Under the pieces are notes generated by a model. That model searched no databases. It was not told the DNA's origin and was given only the letters and a program-made list of their open reading frames with translations. From Ovis canadensis (lineage: Eukaryota; Chordata; Mammalia; Artiodactyla; Bovidae): a DNA stretch of 64,000 bases. The stretch is from assembly GCF_042477335.2 (NCBI RefSeq), contig NC_091247.1, forward strand, positions 40,909,501 through 40,973,500, given 5' to 3'. A program made the translations under genes and the position numbers. Shown one piece after another: positions 12,191-25,394 of this stretch (positions are counted from its first letter, which is position 1; each line of letters begins with the position of its first letter).

Positions 12191-12275
12191 TTGTTTTAGT
12201 TATCTACTGCTGTATACAACACACACCTAAAAATTATTGACTTAAAAACAGTTATCTCTCATGATTTTATGGGTT
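12191..12275 (-). mobile_element. Possible ancient DNA-transposon fragment
   Basis: ttagttatctactgctgtat followed by acttaaaaacagttatctct and catgattttatgggttgatt resembles a common mammalian hAT-type interspersed repeat. The family name is uncertain and strand is a guess. Confidence 0.35.
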
Positions 12276-12446
12276 GATTAGGCTGGGTTGGATCCCTGGG
12301 TTGGGAAGTTCTCCTGGAGGAGGGCATGGCAACCCACTTCAGTATTCTTGCCTGGAGAATCCCCATGGACAAAGGAGCTTGGTGGGTTACAGTCCATGGG
12401 GTCGTAGAGTTGGATACAACTGAGTGACTAAGCACAGCACAGCATA
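12276..12446 (+). mobile_element. Bov-tA SINE fragment, plus strand
   Basis: Lacks the tRNA head. Contains gatccctgggttgggaagtt, gtattcttgcctggagaatc and gttacagtccatggggtcgt, ending near gtgactaagcacagc. Confidence 0.9.
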
Positions 12447-13921
12447 CGTACTCTCTAGAGTAATTCAAAGTCTATATTTTAAATCATTTAATTAGTTAAT
12501 AATTATAAGATTCTAATATTAAATAATGTTTATTTGGAGAAACAGTTTCAATAATGGGTAAAACTTATCTATAGGTCTTTGGAGAATTTTGCTCACCTGT
12601 TCCCTCTTTAGCATGGTTACCTAAAGAAGAACAATATTTATCTTGTCCTCTTTACCTAACTGATGGATATGTTTCAAACCCATGATCTCTGTGGTTAAGT
12701 TTTAGATTAACTTTTTCAGTTTGGTTCACAAAGTAGTATTATGACTCACACATTTATAGTTCCTGACGCAGTAGAGAAGCAGAAGCTTGACCAGGAGCCC
12801 AGCATCAGAGAAATGAAAATGGTGCATAAATGGATAAGCAGGGTTGACATGGCAGGAAAAATGTAGATGTTCTAAGGTTAAACATTCACTGTGAAGTTTG
12901 GGGGCACATTTAAATATTTTCTGAATGTTACATGACACCATTTGAGTTGATTATTTGTTGTTATTTTAAGCGTAACTCATGAATTTTAGACCTTTTTCCA
13001 GACACATAGTATTGTTCCTATGTTATATCCCATAACTTGCTTAAAGTATTTGGCTCTCTTCGATGTGGAATATATCCAACTTGGAACCAAAAATATGAGA
13101 GTTATGTGAGATCTCAATAGTACTTTCCAAAAGTAATACACCATTTTCATCAGCAGTATTCTGCTTTCTCTCAAATGTAAATATAAAAACTACATCCAAC
13201 ATTTTAAAAAGAGGCAAGTGTGTTTGAACCATTATATAGTTGTTAAGTGTTGAAACAACTATATTATTTCTTGCTATCTCAGAAAACAAAGGATAGTAAG
13301 TCTACAAAGATAAACAACAATTTAGAGGGGTGAGCAAGGGTCAACTCAAGAAAAAAATTGTGTTAGTTTTTGTCCACCCTACATTTCTCCATTTTGGAAA
13401 TCACCCTCTTGTCTGTCACATGATTCTGGTAAATTTGTCAGTTAAGGAGCTACTTCCCTGCCCCAAAGTTTGCATGTGACTAAACAGGGTTAACCACAGC
13501 TGCTGTTCAGTGATTGAGATGAAAATTAGGCAGGGCAGGGGGTGGTGGGAGGAGGAAGAGGCTGTCTCTTCCAAGAGGTTGACATTAAAATGCATGTAAC
13601 AGTATAAATGTTACAATCTATTTTTTTCACTACATAAAGAGATCTCAACAGAGAGGGACACAGAAATAGAGTGAAAAACAAATAGACTGGCCACAGGACC
13701 TCATTTAAAAACTTGGATCAAGCTATTCCTAAAGCATGAAAAGAATAACAGAAATTACATAATAAGGTAAAATGGTTGATTTCATTAAACTAATATTCAG
13801 CTATTTTGGAAACAAACCTATTTGCAGAATACAGCTGTAAACCCACATTTTGTAACACCACACATCAATAGTCCTTGTACCTCTTTTTGTATGCCATATT
13901 CATTGGAATTAAATTTATGTA
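12447..13921. other. Intergenic sequence, nothing recognised
   Basis: Short overlapping minus frames (12726-13289) lack splice or family support. No RNA gene or assignable repeat. Confidence 0.4.
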
Positions 13922-14138
13922 CTTTACCTAGTAGCTCAGTTGGTAAAGAATCCGTCTGCAATGCAGGAAACCCCATTCAATCAGGGGTCGATCAGGGTTC
14001 AGGAAAATCCCCTGGAGAAGGGATAGGCTACCCACCCCAGTATTCTCACCTGGAGAATTCCATGGACAGAGGAGCTTGGCAGGCTACAGTCCACGGGATT
14101 GCAAAGTCGGACACAACAAAGCAACTTTCACTTTCACC
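13922..14138 (+). mobile_element. Bov-tA SINE, plus strand
   Basis: ttacctagtagctcagttgg head, gcaatgcaggaaacccc, ggagaagggataggctaccc, gagaattccatggacagagg and an actttcactttcac tail. Confidence 0.92.
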
Positions 14139-14272
14139 TTATAAAAGCCTACAGTTCTGTTTTGTTAGCATTACCATACTTATAAAATGGCATTTGTGCA
14201 GCAATTTGGATATTTTAAAATATTGTGCCCATATTTTGCAAAATTGAATAATGAATGTGACAATATTAATGG

Positions 14273-14655
14273 GTTTTCCATGGAATTCTCCAGGCAAGAA
14301 TACTGGAGTGGGTGCTAAGCACGCATGCTAAATCACTTCAGTTGTGTTCCACTCTTTGCAACACTATAAACTGTAGCCTGCCAGGCTCCTCTGTCCCTGG
14401 GATTCTCCTGGGAAGAATACTGGAGCGGGTTGTCATGCCCTCCTCCAGGGAAAATTTCCTGACCCAGCGATTGAACCCTTGTCTCTTACGTCTCTTGCAT
14501 TGGCAGATAGGTTATTTAGCACTAGCACCACCTGGGAAACCCACTGGAATGCGGTAGCCATTCCCTTCTCCAGGGGATCTTCCCCACCCAGGGATCAAAC
14601 ATGCTTCTCCTGCATTGCAGGCAGATTCTTTACCATCTGAGCCACCAGGGAAGTT
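14273..14655 (-). mobile_element. Bov-tA SINE interrupted by another Bov-tA SINE, both minus
   Basis: 14273-14313 (attctccaggcaagaatact, then ggagtggg) and 14543-14655 (agccattcccttctccagggg to gagccaccagggaag) are parts of one minus-strand SINE. A second SINE (14314-14542) sits inside, flanked by imperfect actggagtggg / actggaatgcgg duplications. Confidence 0.8.
14314..14542 (-). mobile_element. Nested Bov-tA SINE, minus strand
   Basis: Runs from tcacttcagttgtgttccac through gtagcctgccaggctcctct to ttggcagataggttatttag and caccacctgggaaaccc, a complete minus-strand unit inside an older SINE. Confidence 0.88.
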
Positions 14656-16407
14656 TATCAGTTCTAAAGTTTGAAAACAGAACCTCTTTGCAAGTTGGTT
14701 GTTAAATTTTTTGGACTTCAACTTTCACATATATTTCCTAGATGCTTTATAAGGAAAAATTAAGGGTGGTGTTAAGACAATGAATATAATCCTAATAAGA
14801 TTATATATAACAAATTACAAAAAAGGAGACACATTAAAATTTTTTTTCTAACAGCTACTATACCCTGCTATGAATATCTTGATACTAAAATAAGTTTCAT
14901 TTACTCACTAAAAAACAAAAAGAAGCCAAATTTGATAACATATTGGAGTAGCTGAGAACAACAAAATAAAACAAAAACCTCCACTGTGAGATAAATAAAA
15001 ATCTACATATTGAAATGGACTGAATTTGTATAAAGAAGGAATTACATTATATTGAAGCAAACCAGTGACTACCTGGTTCATATCAATAACTATAAAATCA
15101 GTATAGAATTAAAATGAGAGAATAAACAAATATTAATAAGTTAAGCAATAATTAAATAATAATTTAATTTAAAATGTATTTAAAATGATTAACAATGTCT
15201 ATATAACCTTTTAGCTAATAATAGACTGAAAATGTTTTAAAATTTAAAAATATTTATATATATGTTAATTAATTAAATTTATAAGGTACTTTATTCAACA
15301 AAAATAGTCCACTGGTAAAAACCAATAACTCTATACAACAAAGCTTACAGGTCATTGCTATCTCAAATCATGGCAATAAATTATGTGGATATTTCTAACA
15401 CAAAGCATGTATCTGTAACCAGTGTTTCCATGGGAATTTACATTTATATCAATACAAAAGCTAAATTATTTTAACAAAAATGATCTTTTAAAAAAATAAT
15501 CCACACAATTCCTATAAATGACCATCATCCATTACATATTGGTAATAGTATTTAATATTAATTTATATAATCTTTCCAGGAACCATCTGTTATATGAAGC
15601 TATATAATTAAAACTTTTAATTAAAATTTTGGTATTGAATTGAATCATTATAATTTCAAAATATATTAGAAATAGTAACACATAAACATATGACCCAAAA
15701 TGAACCTACTTCTTTCAGAATCATAGAGCCTTTAGAATATCTTAGATATCTAATTTAACCTCTTTTTTTCATAGTGAATAAACAGATGTCCAGAGACATT
15801 TATTTAGGCAATTAAGTAACGACAAGACCAGCAGTAGGACTTTGGTCTCCTAACTAGTTTAGATGTTAAAATAAGGATTTCTGTATCTAGATGGCTGGTG
15901 TTTTATGGGGTCTTGTGATCTATGACACATTTATTATACTCAGATTGAGAGCTTCTTGTGAGCAAAATCTATAAACTATCACTTTCTATTCAAAATAGCT
16001 AAAGTTGGCAGTTCTTCCTGCAACACAAAGATAGCTTCTAACAAACAGATCCTCCCCTTCCCCTCATCCCCATAGGTCAAACAACAAAAAACTCTGGGCA
16101 AAATTAAAAGTTCAACCACCCAAAGTTTCTAAAGAGTTGAGAAAGGAAAAAGTAGACAGATTTAAGAGGGAAACGAAAAGTTGGAGGCAATAACCTTCAA
16201 AAGATTACTTTTCTCTGTTTGAGACTTCTCTCTGAGGTCATACATAGAGGTAGCACAGTGAAAAGTAGTTAAAACTCTGAGAAAAAGTCTGTCATTTTTC
16301 TGTGCAGAGGAACAAAGGGAAGGAGACAAGGCAAGAAGAGTTTCCAGAAAGAGAATATCAGAAAGGAGAGAGCCAGATGGGGCAAAGCCAAAGTTCTGTG
16401 TGTAAGT
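14656..16407. other. Very AT-rich intergenic sequence
   Basis: Contains long A/T runs (15.1-15.7 kb) and no supported coding frame. The frame at 16162-16449 overlaps the BovB end and has no family match. Confidence 0.4.
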
Positions 16408-18653
16408 TAAGTTCAGTCGCTCAGACATATCCGACTCTTTGTGCCCCATGAACTATAGCACGACAGGCCTCCCTGTCCACCCCCAACTCCAGGAGTCCAC
16501 CCAAACCCATGGCCATTGAGTTGGTGATGCAATCCAACCATCTCATCCTCTGTCATCCACTTCTCCTCCTGTCCTCAATCTTTCCCAGCATCAGGGTGTT
16601 TTCAGATGAGTCACCTCTTCACATCAGGTGGCCAAAGTATTGGAGTTTTATCTTCAACATCAGTCCTTCCAATGAACACCAGGACTGATCTCCTTTAGGA
16701 TGGACTGGTTGGATCTCCTTGCAGTCCAAGGGACTCAAGAGTCTTCTTCTCCAACACCACACTTTAAAAGCATCAATTCTTTGGTGCTCAGCTTTCCTCA
16801 CAGTCCAACTCTCACATCCATACATGACCACTGGAAAAACCATAGCCTTGACTAGATAGACCTTTGTTGACAAAGTAATCTCTCTGATTTTCAATATGCT
16901 ATCTAGGTTGGTCATAACTTTCCTTCCAAGGAGTAAGCGTCTTTTAATTTCAGGGCTGCAGTCACCATCTGCAGTGATTTCAGAGCCCAAAAAAATAAAG
17001 TCACCCACTGTTTCCCCATCTATTTGCCATGAAGTGATGGGACCGGATGCCATGATATTTGTTTTCTGAATGTTGAGTTTTAAGCCAACTTTTTCACTCT
17101 CCTCTTTCACTTTCATCAAGAGGCTCTTTAGTTCTTCATTTTCTGCCATAAGGGTGGTGTCATCTGCATATCTGAGGTTATTGATCTTTCTCCTGGCAAT
17201 CTTGATTCCAGCTTGTGCTTCTTCCAGCCCAGTGTTTCTCATGATGTACTCTGCATAGAAGTTAAATAAGCAGGGTGACAATATACAGCCTTGACGGACT
17301 CCTTTTCCTATTTGGAACCAGTCTGTTGTTCCATGTCCAGTTCTAACTGTTGCTTCCTGACCTGCATATAGGTTTCTGAACAGACAAGTCAGGTGGTCTG
17401 GTATTCCCATCTCTCAGAATTTTCCAGTTTATTGTGATCCACACAGTCAATGGCTTTGGCATAGTTAATAAAGCAGAAATAGATGTTTTTCTGGAACTCT
17501 CTTGCTTTTTCCATGATCCAGAGGATGTTGGCAATTTGATCTCTGGTTCCTCTGCCTTTTCTAAAACCAGCTTGAACGTCAGGGAGTTCATGGTTCATGT
17601 ATTGCTGAAGCCTGGCTTGCAGAATTTTGAGCATTACTTTACTAGCATGTGAGATGAGTGCAATTGTGCGGTAGTTTGCGCATTCTTTGGCATTACCTTT
17701 CTTTGGAATTGGAATGAAAACTGCCCTTTTCCAGGCCTGTGGCCACTGCTGAGTTTTCCAAATTTGCTGGCATATTGAGTGCAGCACCGTCACAGCATCA
17801 TCTTTCAGGATTTGAAACAGCTCAACTGGAATTCCATCACCTCCACTAGCTTTGTTCATAGTGATGCTTTCTAAAGCCCACTTGACTTCACATTTCAAGA
17901 TGTCTGACTCTAGATTACTGATCACATCATCATGATTATCTGGGTCGTGAAGATCTTTTTTGTACAGTTCTTCCATGTATTCTTGCCACCTCTTCTTAAT
18001 ATCTTCTGCTTCTGTTAGGACCCTACCATTTCTGTCCTTTATCGAGCCCATCTTTGCATGAAATGTTCCCTTGGTATCTCTAATTTTCTTGAAGAGATCT
18101 CTAGTCTTTCCCATTCTGTTCTTTCCCTCTATGTCTTTGCATTGATCACTGAAGAAGGCTTTCTTTGGAACTCTGCATTCAGATGCTTATATCCTTCCTT
18201 TTCTCCTTTGCTTTCTGCCTCTTTTCTTTTCACAGCTATTTGTAAGGCCTCCCCAGACAGCCATTTTGCTTTTTTGCATTTCTTTTCCATGGTGATGGTC
18301 TTGATCCCTGTCTCCTGTACAATGTCATGAACCTCATTCCATAGTTCATCAGGCACTCTATCTATCAGATCTAGACCCTTAAATCTATTTCTCACTTCCA
18401 AATAATCATAAGGGGTTTGATTTAGGTCATAGCTGAATGGTCTAGCAGTTTTCCCTACTTTCTTCAATTTAAGTCTGAATTTGGCAATAAGGAGTTCGTA
18501 TGAGATGGTACAATTGTGCAGTAGTTTGAGCATTCTTTGGCATTGCCTTTCTTTGGGATTGGAATGAAAACTGCCCTTTTCCAGTCCTGTGGCCACTGCT
18601 GAGTTTTTCAAATTTGCTGGCATATTGAGTGCAGCACTTTCACAGCATCATTA
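16408..18653 (-). mobile_element. BovB LINE, longest copy, chimeric 5' end, minus strand
   Basis: About 2.2 kb, truncated before the endonuclease. The minus strand encodes RT in several frames (18623-18129, 18114-17389, 17410-16619), with TKGTFHAKMGSIKDRNGRVL, AGFRKGRGTRDQIANILWIM and NNLRYADDTTLMAE. The sequence at 18504-18653 repeats 17652-17810 (ttgtgc-gtagtttg, tgccatt... ggccactgctgagttttcc region) in the same orientation, so the element's left-in-protein end is joined to a second copy of an internal BovB segment. Confidence 0.93.
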
Positions 18654-19611
18654 AACTCTGCCTAAATCTCTGGCTGTTCTTAGAACCACAGAATGAACTG
18701 AGCTGATTGAAAGAGTGTAAACTGAGACAGACCTGAGATGCAGCCCAGCCCAGACAAGGCAGAGGTTGCTGTCTGAGTCTATCAAAACAGACTCTCTGCT
18801 AAAACAAAAACATCTTGACTATTCAAAGAAATATAACCAAATATATAACCAACACATTTTCCAGGATACAATCTAAAATTTTAGATGTATGAAGACCCAG
18901 GATATGAAACTTAATATCCAGGGAAAAAATAATCCACAGAGGCCAATTATTAATATAAAATGGTCAATACATTACTATAATCAACAAGGGTTTTAAAGTG
19001 GCAGCTAAAACCAAGCTCAGTTATATAAATGAAAATGTGCTTACAGAGAATAAAATAATAGGAAAATTATCAGAAAATTATTTAAAAAAGAAACAAGTGG
19101 GAATTTTAAAGCTAAAAAATACAGTATCTGAAATTTTAAAAATTTATACAATAGATTAAATAGCTATATGAAGATGACAGTAAAATAATTCAGTTACCTT
19201 GAAGATAGATCAGTTAAAAAATATTTAATTTGAAGGAGAGGAAAAAAGGTTGAAATAAAGTAAAAAGAGCCTCAAGTACTTGTAGTACAGTATCACAAGA
19301 GTGTTGGAGTTTCAGAAGAAAAAAGAAAGACAAAGGAAGAAAAATATATGAAGAAGTAGAGTAAAGCCTTTCCAATTTTGCTTAAAGACAGATTTACTAT
19401 ATAAGCACCTCAGTGAATCTGAAACAGGGTAAATATGAATAAAATCAAGCCTAGGGCTATCATAGTCAAACTGCTGAAGATCATTGTCAAAATACCCCAA
19501 AAAGTATTAGATTGCACAAAGTTTGTAATAAATGTTTGCTGATTTTAAAAATAAATAATGCTGAAAATATAATTTTGGAAACTTTCATTGTCTTGAGTTT
19601 TATTATGTACT
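18654..19611 (+). mobile_element. Possible HAL1-type LINE remains
   Basis: aaattttagatgtatgaaga, cccaggatatgaaac, attactataatcaacaaggg and ttttaaagtggcagc recall HAL1 consensus text. Diverged and without an open frame; family from memory only. Confidence 0.4.
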
Positions 19612-19733
19612 TATGGACGTGAGTTTGAGTGAACTCCAGGAGATGGTGATGGACAGGGAGGCCTGGCGTGCTGTGATTCATGGGATCACAAAGAGTCAAA
19701 CATGACTGAGCGACTGAAATGAAGTGAACTATG
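19612..19733 (+). mobile_element. BovB LINE 3'-end fragment, plus strand
   Basis: ggacgtgagtttgagtgaac, gatggtgatggacagggagg and a terminus catgactgagcgactgaaat. Confidence 0.88.
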
Positions 19734-21555
19734 AACAATTTTAGTTATGGATAGGAAATGTTTTTGAATAAAGTATGTCAATAGAATTGCTATGAAAGAC
19801 TAAAGAAAAAATTTTAGTCATGCGTTTACTAAAAGTAACATAATTTATTAAAATACAAAATCAAGAGTGAAAAGAAATTCATAAAATATTATTTTAGATA
19901 GTGTTTAGAAACATGGATATTATATTTTAGAATTTTGAATATAGCCAAATAATTCATATTACTTATTGCATCTTTTAATCAAATGTATTAAAAATAGACT
20001 CTTGACGTTTTGGCACCTTCTTTTTGTCCCTGGATATGTTCCAGTATCTCCTAGTTTATAGTCTATGGAAACTTGTAGAATTTGTGTCTACTGTTGTGTG
20101 AAAATTGTGTAAATTTTAATTATGTTGAATTGGTTCACAGAGTTTTTCAGGTCTACTATATCCTTTGGACATGACTGAAGCAACTAAGCAGCAGCAGCAT
20201 TATCCTTATACTTCTCTGTGTATTCATCTATTAATCATTGAGAGTTTGATAATGAAACTCCAACTAAAAATCTTGATTTATCCACTTAAAAAAATAATAT
20301 GTTATATATTGGAACTATATGTAACCTCATTCCATATTTTCCAAGTCTCCTGTATGTGTTATTGTATAATTTAATTTTTAAAAAAATCAAAAAATTTTAT
20401 AAAAATTTAAAAATAAATTAATTTAAAAAATAATTTAATTTAAAAACTTAAACTAAAATTTTAATTAAAAAAATAAAAATTAAAAAAATTTAACAAGTGA
20501 AAAAACAAATCTACATGAATGTTCAAAAGGGGAGGGTTAAATAGTGATAATTCACTCAATGGAATACTATGTTGCAATTTAAAATGACATTTATATGGAC
20601 TTTAGTTTATATAGTATGAATACATAATAGTAGTCTTACAGTAAATCCTAAGAAAATATCCTAAATGTATTTTTTATACTTTTGATGGCTTTTTTGTGGT
20701 AATGTTTTTCTATATTTTAAAAATTATCTTGAACAACCATGAATTATCTTCTTAAAAGAGAAATATGTTCTTCAGCTTATTTACATAATTATTTTAAATT
20801 TTACTTAGTCTATCCTTTTTTCTACTGTCTTGTTGTATAGATTGTTGTATTTTATTTCCATCTTATTCTATGTTACATTAAAAATGCTCCATTTACTCTT
20901 TTCCTTTGCAGTTATATGATAGATAGTTGTATTTAACTTTCTGAACAGTGAATAAGATTTTTAAAAACAAAATAAAAAAGATCTATTATTTATCAATTGA
21001 AAAAATAGACAAGCAGGTGAAGATTTGAGAATATTATAGATATGTAAGCAATTTTTAAATTTCTTAACTTTAACAGAAAAGAGGTTCAGACCAACAGCAT
21101 GATCCAGTGTAGAATTACTGGGATGAAATTGAGAAGGTCTGGGTTCTAGCACTGGTTCTATCCTTGAATATTACCTTAAGCTCACTTGAGTCTCAGTTTG
21201 CTCGTTCATAAGATATGGGTATCACATACTAATGATTAAGAGAGTGAACACATGTGCCAGACTGGTTTGTATTTTGGCTCTATCATGTATAAGCTATGTG
21301 ATCTTTAACTAGTTAACCACTTTATATTTCCTTAGGTTTCTGTATTTCCTTGTCCACAAAATGCAGAGATATCTTCTTCCTTGAATTAAATGAAATAATA
21401 CACTTAAAATGCATATGCAAGTGCCCAGTAAGTGCTAGCAATTGGCAGTTTTAAAAAAATGATCCTACAATAAACAGTACAAATGAAAGCACTAATTAAG
21501 AGGATGATAAATGCAATTCCCTTTGTATATATCAGAACTCTGAGGCAGGAAAATA
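19734..21555. other. AT-rich intergenic sequence with a low-complexity A/T tract
   Basis: 20367-20500 is almost pure A/T (aattttataaaaatttaaa type runs). 20500-20660 (actcaatggaatactatgtt) looks like an L1 3' scrap on plus. No gene recognised. Confidence 0.45.
20367..20500. repeat. A/T-only low-complexity tract
   Basis: About 130 bp of A and T with only a few other bases, with many short self-complementary aatttaa / ttaaatt motifs. Confidence 0.8.
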
Positions 21556-22569
21556 CCAAGGGTATGCCTAAGAAAACCTGACCTGCCTCCTGAGAAACCT
21601 CTATGCAGGTCAGTAAGCAACAGTTAGAACTGGACATGGAACAACAGACTGGTTCCAAATAGGAAAAGGAGTCCGTCAAGGCTGTATATTGTCACCCTGC
21701 TTATTTAACTTCTATGCAGAGTACATCATGAGAAACGCTGGGCTGGAAGAAACACAAGCTGGAATCAAGACTGCCAGGAGAAATATCAATAACCTCAGAT
21801 ATGCAGATGACACCACCCTTATGGTAGAAAGTGAAGAAGAACTAAAGAGCCTCTTGATGAAAGTGAATGAGGAGAGTAAAAAGCTGGCTTAAAGCTCAAC
21901 ATTCAGAAAACTAAGATCATGGAATCTGGTCCCATCACTTCATGGCAAATAGATGGGGAAACAGTGTCAGACTTTATTTTTGGGGGCTTCAAAATCACAG
22001 CAGATGGTGACTGCAGCCATGAAATTAAAAGACGCTTACTCCTTGGAAGGAAAGTTATGGCCAACCTAGACAGCATATTCAAAAGCAGAGATATTACTTT
22101 GTCAACAGAGGTCTGTCTAGTCAAGGCTATGGTTTTTCCTGTGGTCATGTCTGGATGTGAGAGTTAGACTACAAAGAAAGCTGAGCGTGAAAGAATTGAT
22201 GCTTTTGAAGTGTGGTGCTGGAGAAGACTCTTGAGAGTCCCTTGGACTGCAAGGAGATCCAACCAGTCCATCCTAAAGGAGATCAGTCCTGGTGTTCATT
22301 GGAAGGACTGATGTTGAAGCTAAAACTCCAATACTTTGGCCACTTGATGTGTAGAGCTGACTCATCTGAAAAGACCCTGATGCTGGGAGGGATTGAGGGC
22401 AGGAGAAGTGGATGACAGAGGATGAGATGGTTGGATGGCATCACCAACTCAATGGACATGGGTTTGGGTGGACTCCGGGAGTTGGTGATGGACAGGGAAG
22501 CCTGGTGTGTTGCGGTTCATGGAGTCGCAGATTGGACATGACTGAATGACTGAACTGAACTTAACTGAA
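21556..22569 (+). mobile_element. BovB LINE, 5'-truncated, plus strand
   Basis: Plus-strand fragments of RT: GVRQGCILSPCLFNFYAEYI-type text, [34 protein letters not shown] and the LKLKLQYFGHLM C-terminus. An in-frame stop after KKLA and a tag in place of the Trp codon of CESWT break it. Ends in gactgaactgaacttaactg. Confidence 0.92.
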
Positions 22570-24339
22570 GAAAACAGAATAAGTCAGTAATGGAAGCAGA
22601 TACAATATCAAATTAGATTTTGTTTCATGTATAGGTCACAATTCACAAAAATAAAATTTAACACGTTAAAAAATCAGTTCATATTTTTGTCTATTTTTTT
22701 ATTTTAAAATACTTAATAGTCAAATAACTAATCAAGTGCTTCTACCTGAAAATTTTTTTCTCTACAAACACTGTGTTATAAATAAAAGTAAGCTATACTT
22801 GCTCAGCTTTCCACCCCTCAAAAATGTGCTATTTTCTTCCTGTATCACTGATAACACTTTCAACATCAGAAAAAGTGCAGTGGCAGAACTAAATGATGAA
22901 ATGATTAACATAAACCTTTGAGTGTCTAAGTGCACTGGCACACATTGTGGACAAATATTGCAATTGTAATTTAAAGCAGAGGATTAACAGCTTGATGAAT
23001 TTTTGAACAAGCTCATCAGTGAAGGATATATTCACAAGTGCTGAAACTGTCTAGAGAGCCTGGAACTATGGCTCCCTTTCTGAACAAACCATTGCCAACT
23101 TCTAGAAAAGCCATTTCAACAGTTTTGGCAATAATTACTGCTTAGAGATGGGGAGTTCCTCTTCCCAGGAGTTTATTGCACTAGTGTCCCCAGGGCTTAA
23201 ATTTCCCTCTCTCTGTATTGGGATATAGAGACAATGATTTGCATGTCTCATATCTAAAACCTATAAAATGCATATTAAAATGTATATTTTCTCTAAATTT
23301 AATATACTTTACTCAGATACTTCACATATTTTACTAGGTCCCTTACTTCCTTTCCCTGAATATGTTTTAAATACTACTTGCTGAAAACAAAAGCAATTAC
23401 AATGCTAGGGAGTTAGGCAAGTAATTAGGTGCTATTTTTAAGACTAAATTTTATTTTTGAATATTCTTAAATGTTTGGTCATATGAACACACCCTGTTTT
23501 AAAGTTCATAGTCATTGTTCCTTCCTTTAAATTCTTTATTTCTTGCATGTCTTTAGGAGCTAAAATTGCATTAAGTCACAAAGAAATCTGAGGTAACAAA
23601 ACAGTGTCAAAGTTTTTTCCATCTGTTTCACTGTCCTACAGGGAATATTCACAGGCTTAGAGGTATAATAAATGGTCCAGGATATCTTCAGCACTTAAAC
23701 AATGTCTATATTTGCACTTAGAAGATATTACTAAATTTTTTATACCGAAGAAAGAAACGCTTTCTATTAGACATTTAAAATTTTCATCCTTTTAATATAA
23801 TAGTCCAGCTGTTTTGAAAAAAAAAAAAAAAAAAGAAGGCCTACCCAATGCCATAAACAAATAACAGCAAAAGAATGGATGAATTTTAAAAGAATAATAA
23901 TGGTGACTGTGGAAAAAGTGAAGTAGAAAATAATTACTGTGTAAAAAGCATGAGATTTGGAGCAGCCTGAATTGTTCTTAAAACTGAGTATAAGACCAAG
24001 TATAGCTCAGGAAGTAAAATTGAGCACTTATCGCCTCATTTCTGACCTGGGAATAATGCCACTGTGCAACTGTGACAATTAAATGGCATTAAACTTGCAA
24101 AGCACATAGCAAAAGTACCTGAAAAATAGTAATTACTCAAATGTAGCTCACTCCTGCCAATGCACTAAGTCTGCCTTCTGTAGCTAGTACATTGATATTT
24201 ATGATATTATGATTTATGATACTTCAACCTGGAGTGCTCCATCTGGAAGGACTTAATGTTGTAAGAGGGTTCAGGGAAGTAAAAAGGATGCAAAAATATT
24301 AGAAAACAGAACTATGTATGGGTAAAAAAATTTTCGAAG
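22570..24339. other. Intergenic sequence, nothing recognised
   Basis: Contains a poly-A run at 23817-23834 and ordinary AT-rich DNA. The short frame at 22736-22921 has no support. Confidence 0.4.
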
Positions 24340-24556
24340 TAAGCTGATGAATTTAGTCACTCAGTCATGTCCAACTCTTTGCAACCCCATGGACTGTAGC
24401 CCACTAAGCTACTCTTGTCTGTGGGGATTCTCCAGGCAAGAATTCTTGAGTGGTTTGCCATGCCGTCCTTCACGGGATTTCCCCAACCCAGGAATTGAAC
24501 CAGGGTCTCCCGCATTGCAGGCAGATTCTTTACCAGCTGAGCTATCAGGGAAGACT
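24340..24556 (-). mobile_element. Bov-tA SINE, minus strand
   Basis: tcactcagtcatgtccaact, gactgtagcccactaagcta, cccaacccaggaattgaacc and a reversed tRNA head ttaccagctgagctatcagg. Confidence 0.92.
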
Positions 24557-25394
24557 GTTTGGATTAAGACTTCATACTAAGGAAGGATTAGACTAAGGAT
24601 TTATTCAATCATCAGACAGTTTTAAAAAGCATATTCTTTGAAAGATTTTGTATTAGCTGTTAGGAACCTCCAGGATCTCTGAGCATTCCTTTTCTCTAAT
24701 TGTAGATTGAAGACAGTAGTGAGAAGAGCTAATTAATCCTTCTCTCACCATCAGTCCATTTGATCCAAATATAAGCTATGTTATCAAGTAAAGAGTTCTG
24801 GAGTTCTACCATTAAGGCTCTCATTGTATGATAAAGGATCACAGTTCAAATAAGCTGGCAATAGACAAAATTGTCCTCAAAAATGAAGTATGGGTATGTG
24901 CTATAAAGCAGTAGACTCTGGGGTTGTAATCAAAAAGAATGAACTGAGCACAGAGATCTCTCATATTTGAAAATATGTAACAATAACAGTAAAAAGAATA
25001 AAAACCATTAGACTTTATTAATGCTGCTACCCAACGAGAGGAAGAAAAATACATACTTAGGATTTTGCATTTTGACTCATATTCCCATAGCTCATTTCTT
25101 ACCTCTTCCTAATTTTTATTTTGTTCTTAAGTGTTCCTTTCCATTGCCAGATTTTCATCAATATTTAGGAACTACTACAACTATTTCAATTCTCCTTAAA
25201 CAGTAATGGAAAAACCCCAAATTACTAAACCCCTGATATACTAAAAACCTAAAAATTGATCTAGCAATTACTATTGCTGAAAACAATGTTTCTTAACCCC
25301 ATAGTAGCCATTCTGGTGTTTGATATGCATCCTTTAATTTTTTTTAAACATGTACTATGCGCATATATTTTTAATGTACCCATAGTATATTATG
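24557..25394. other. Intergenic sequence, nothing recognised
   Basis: No supported gene, RNA or repeat seen in this AT-rich stretch. Confidence 0.4.
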
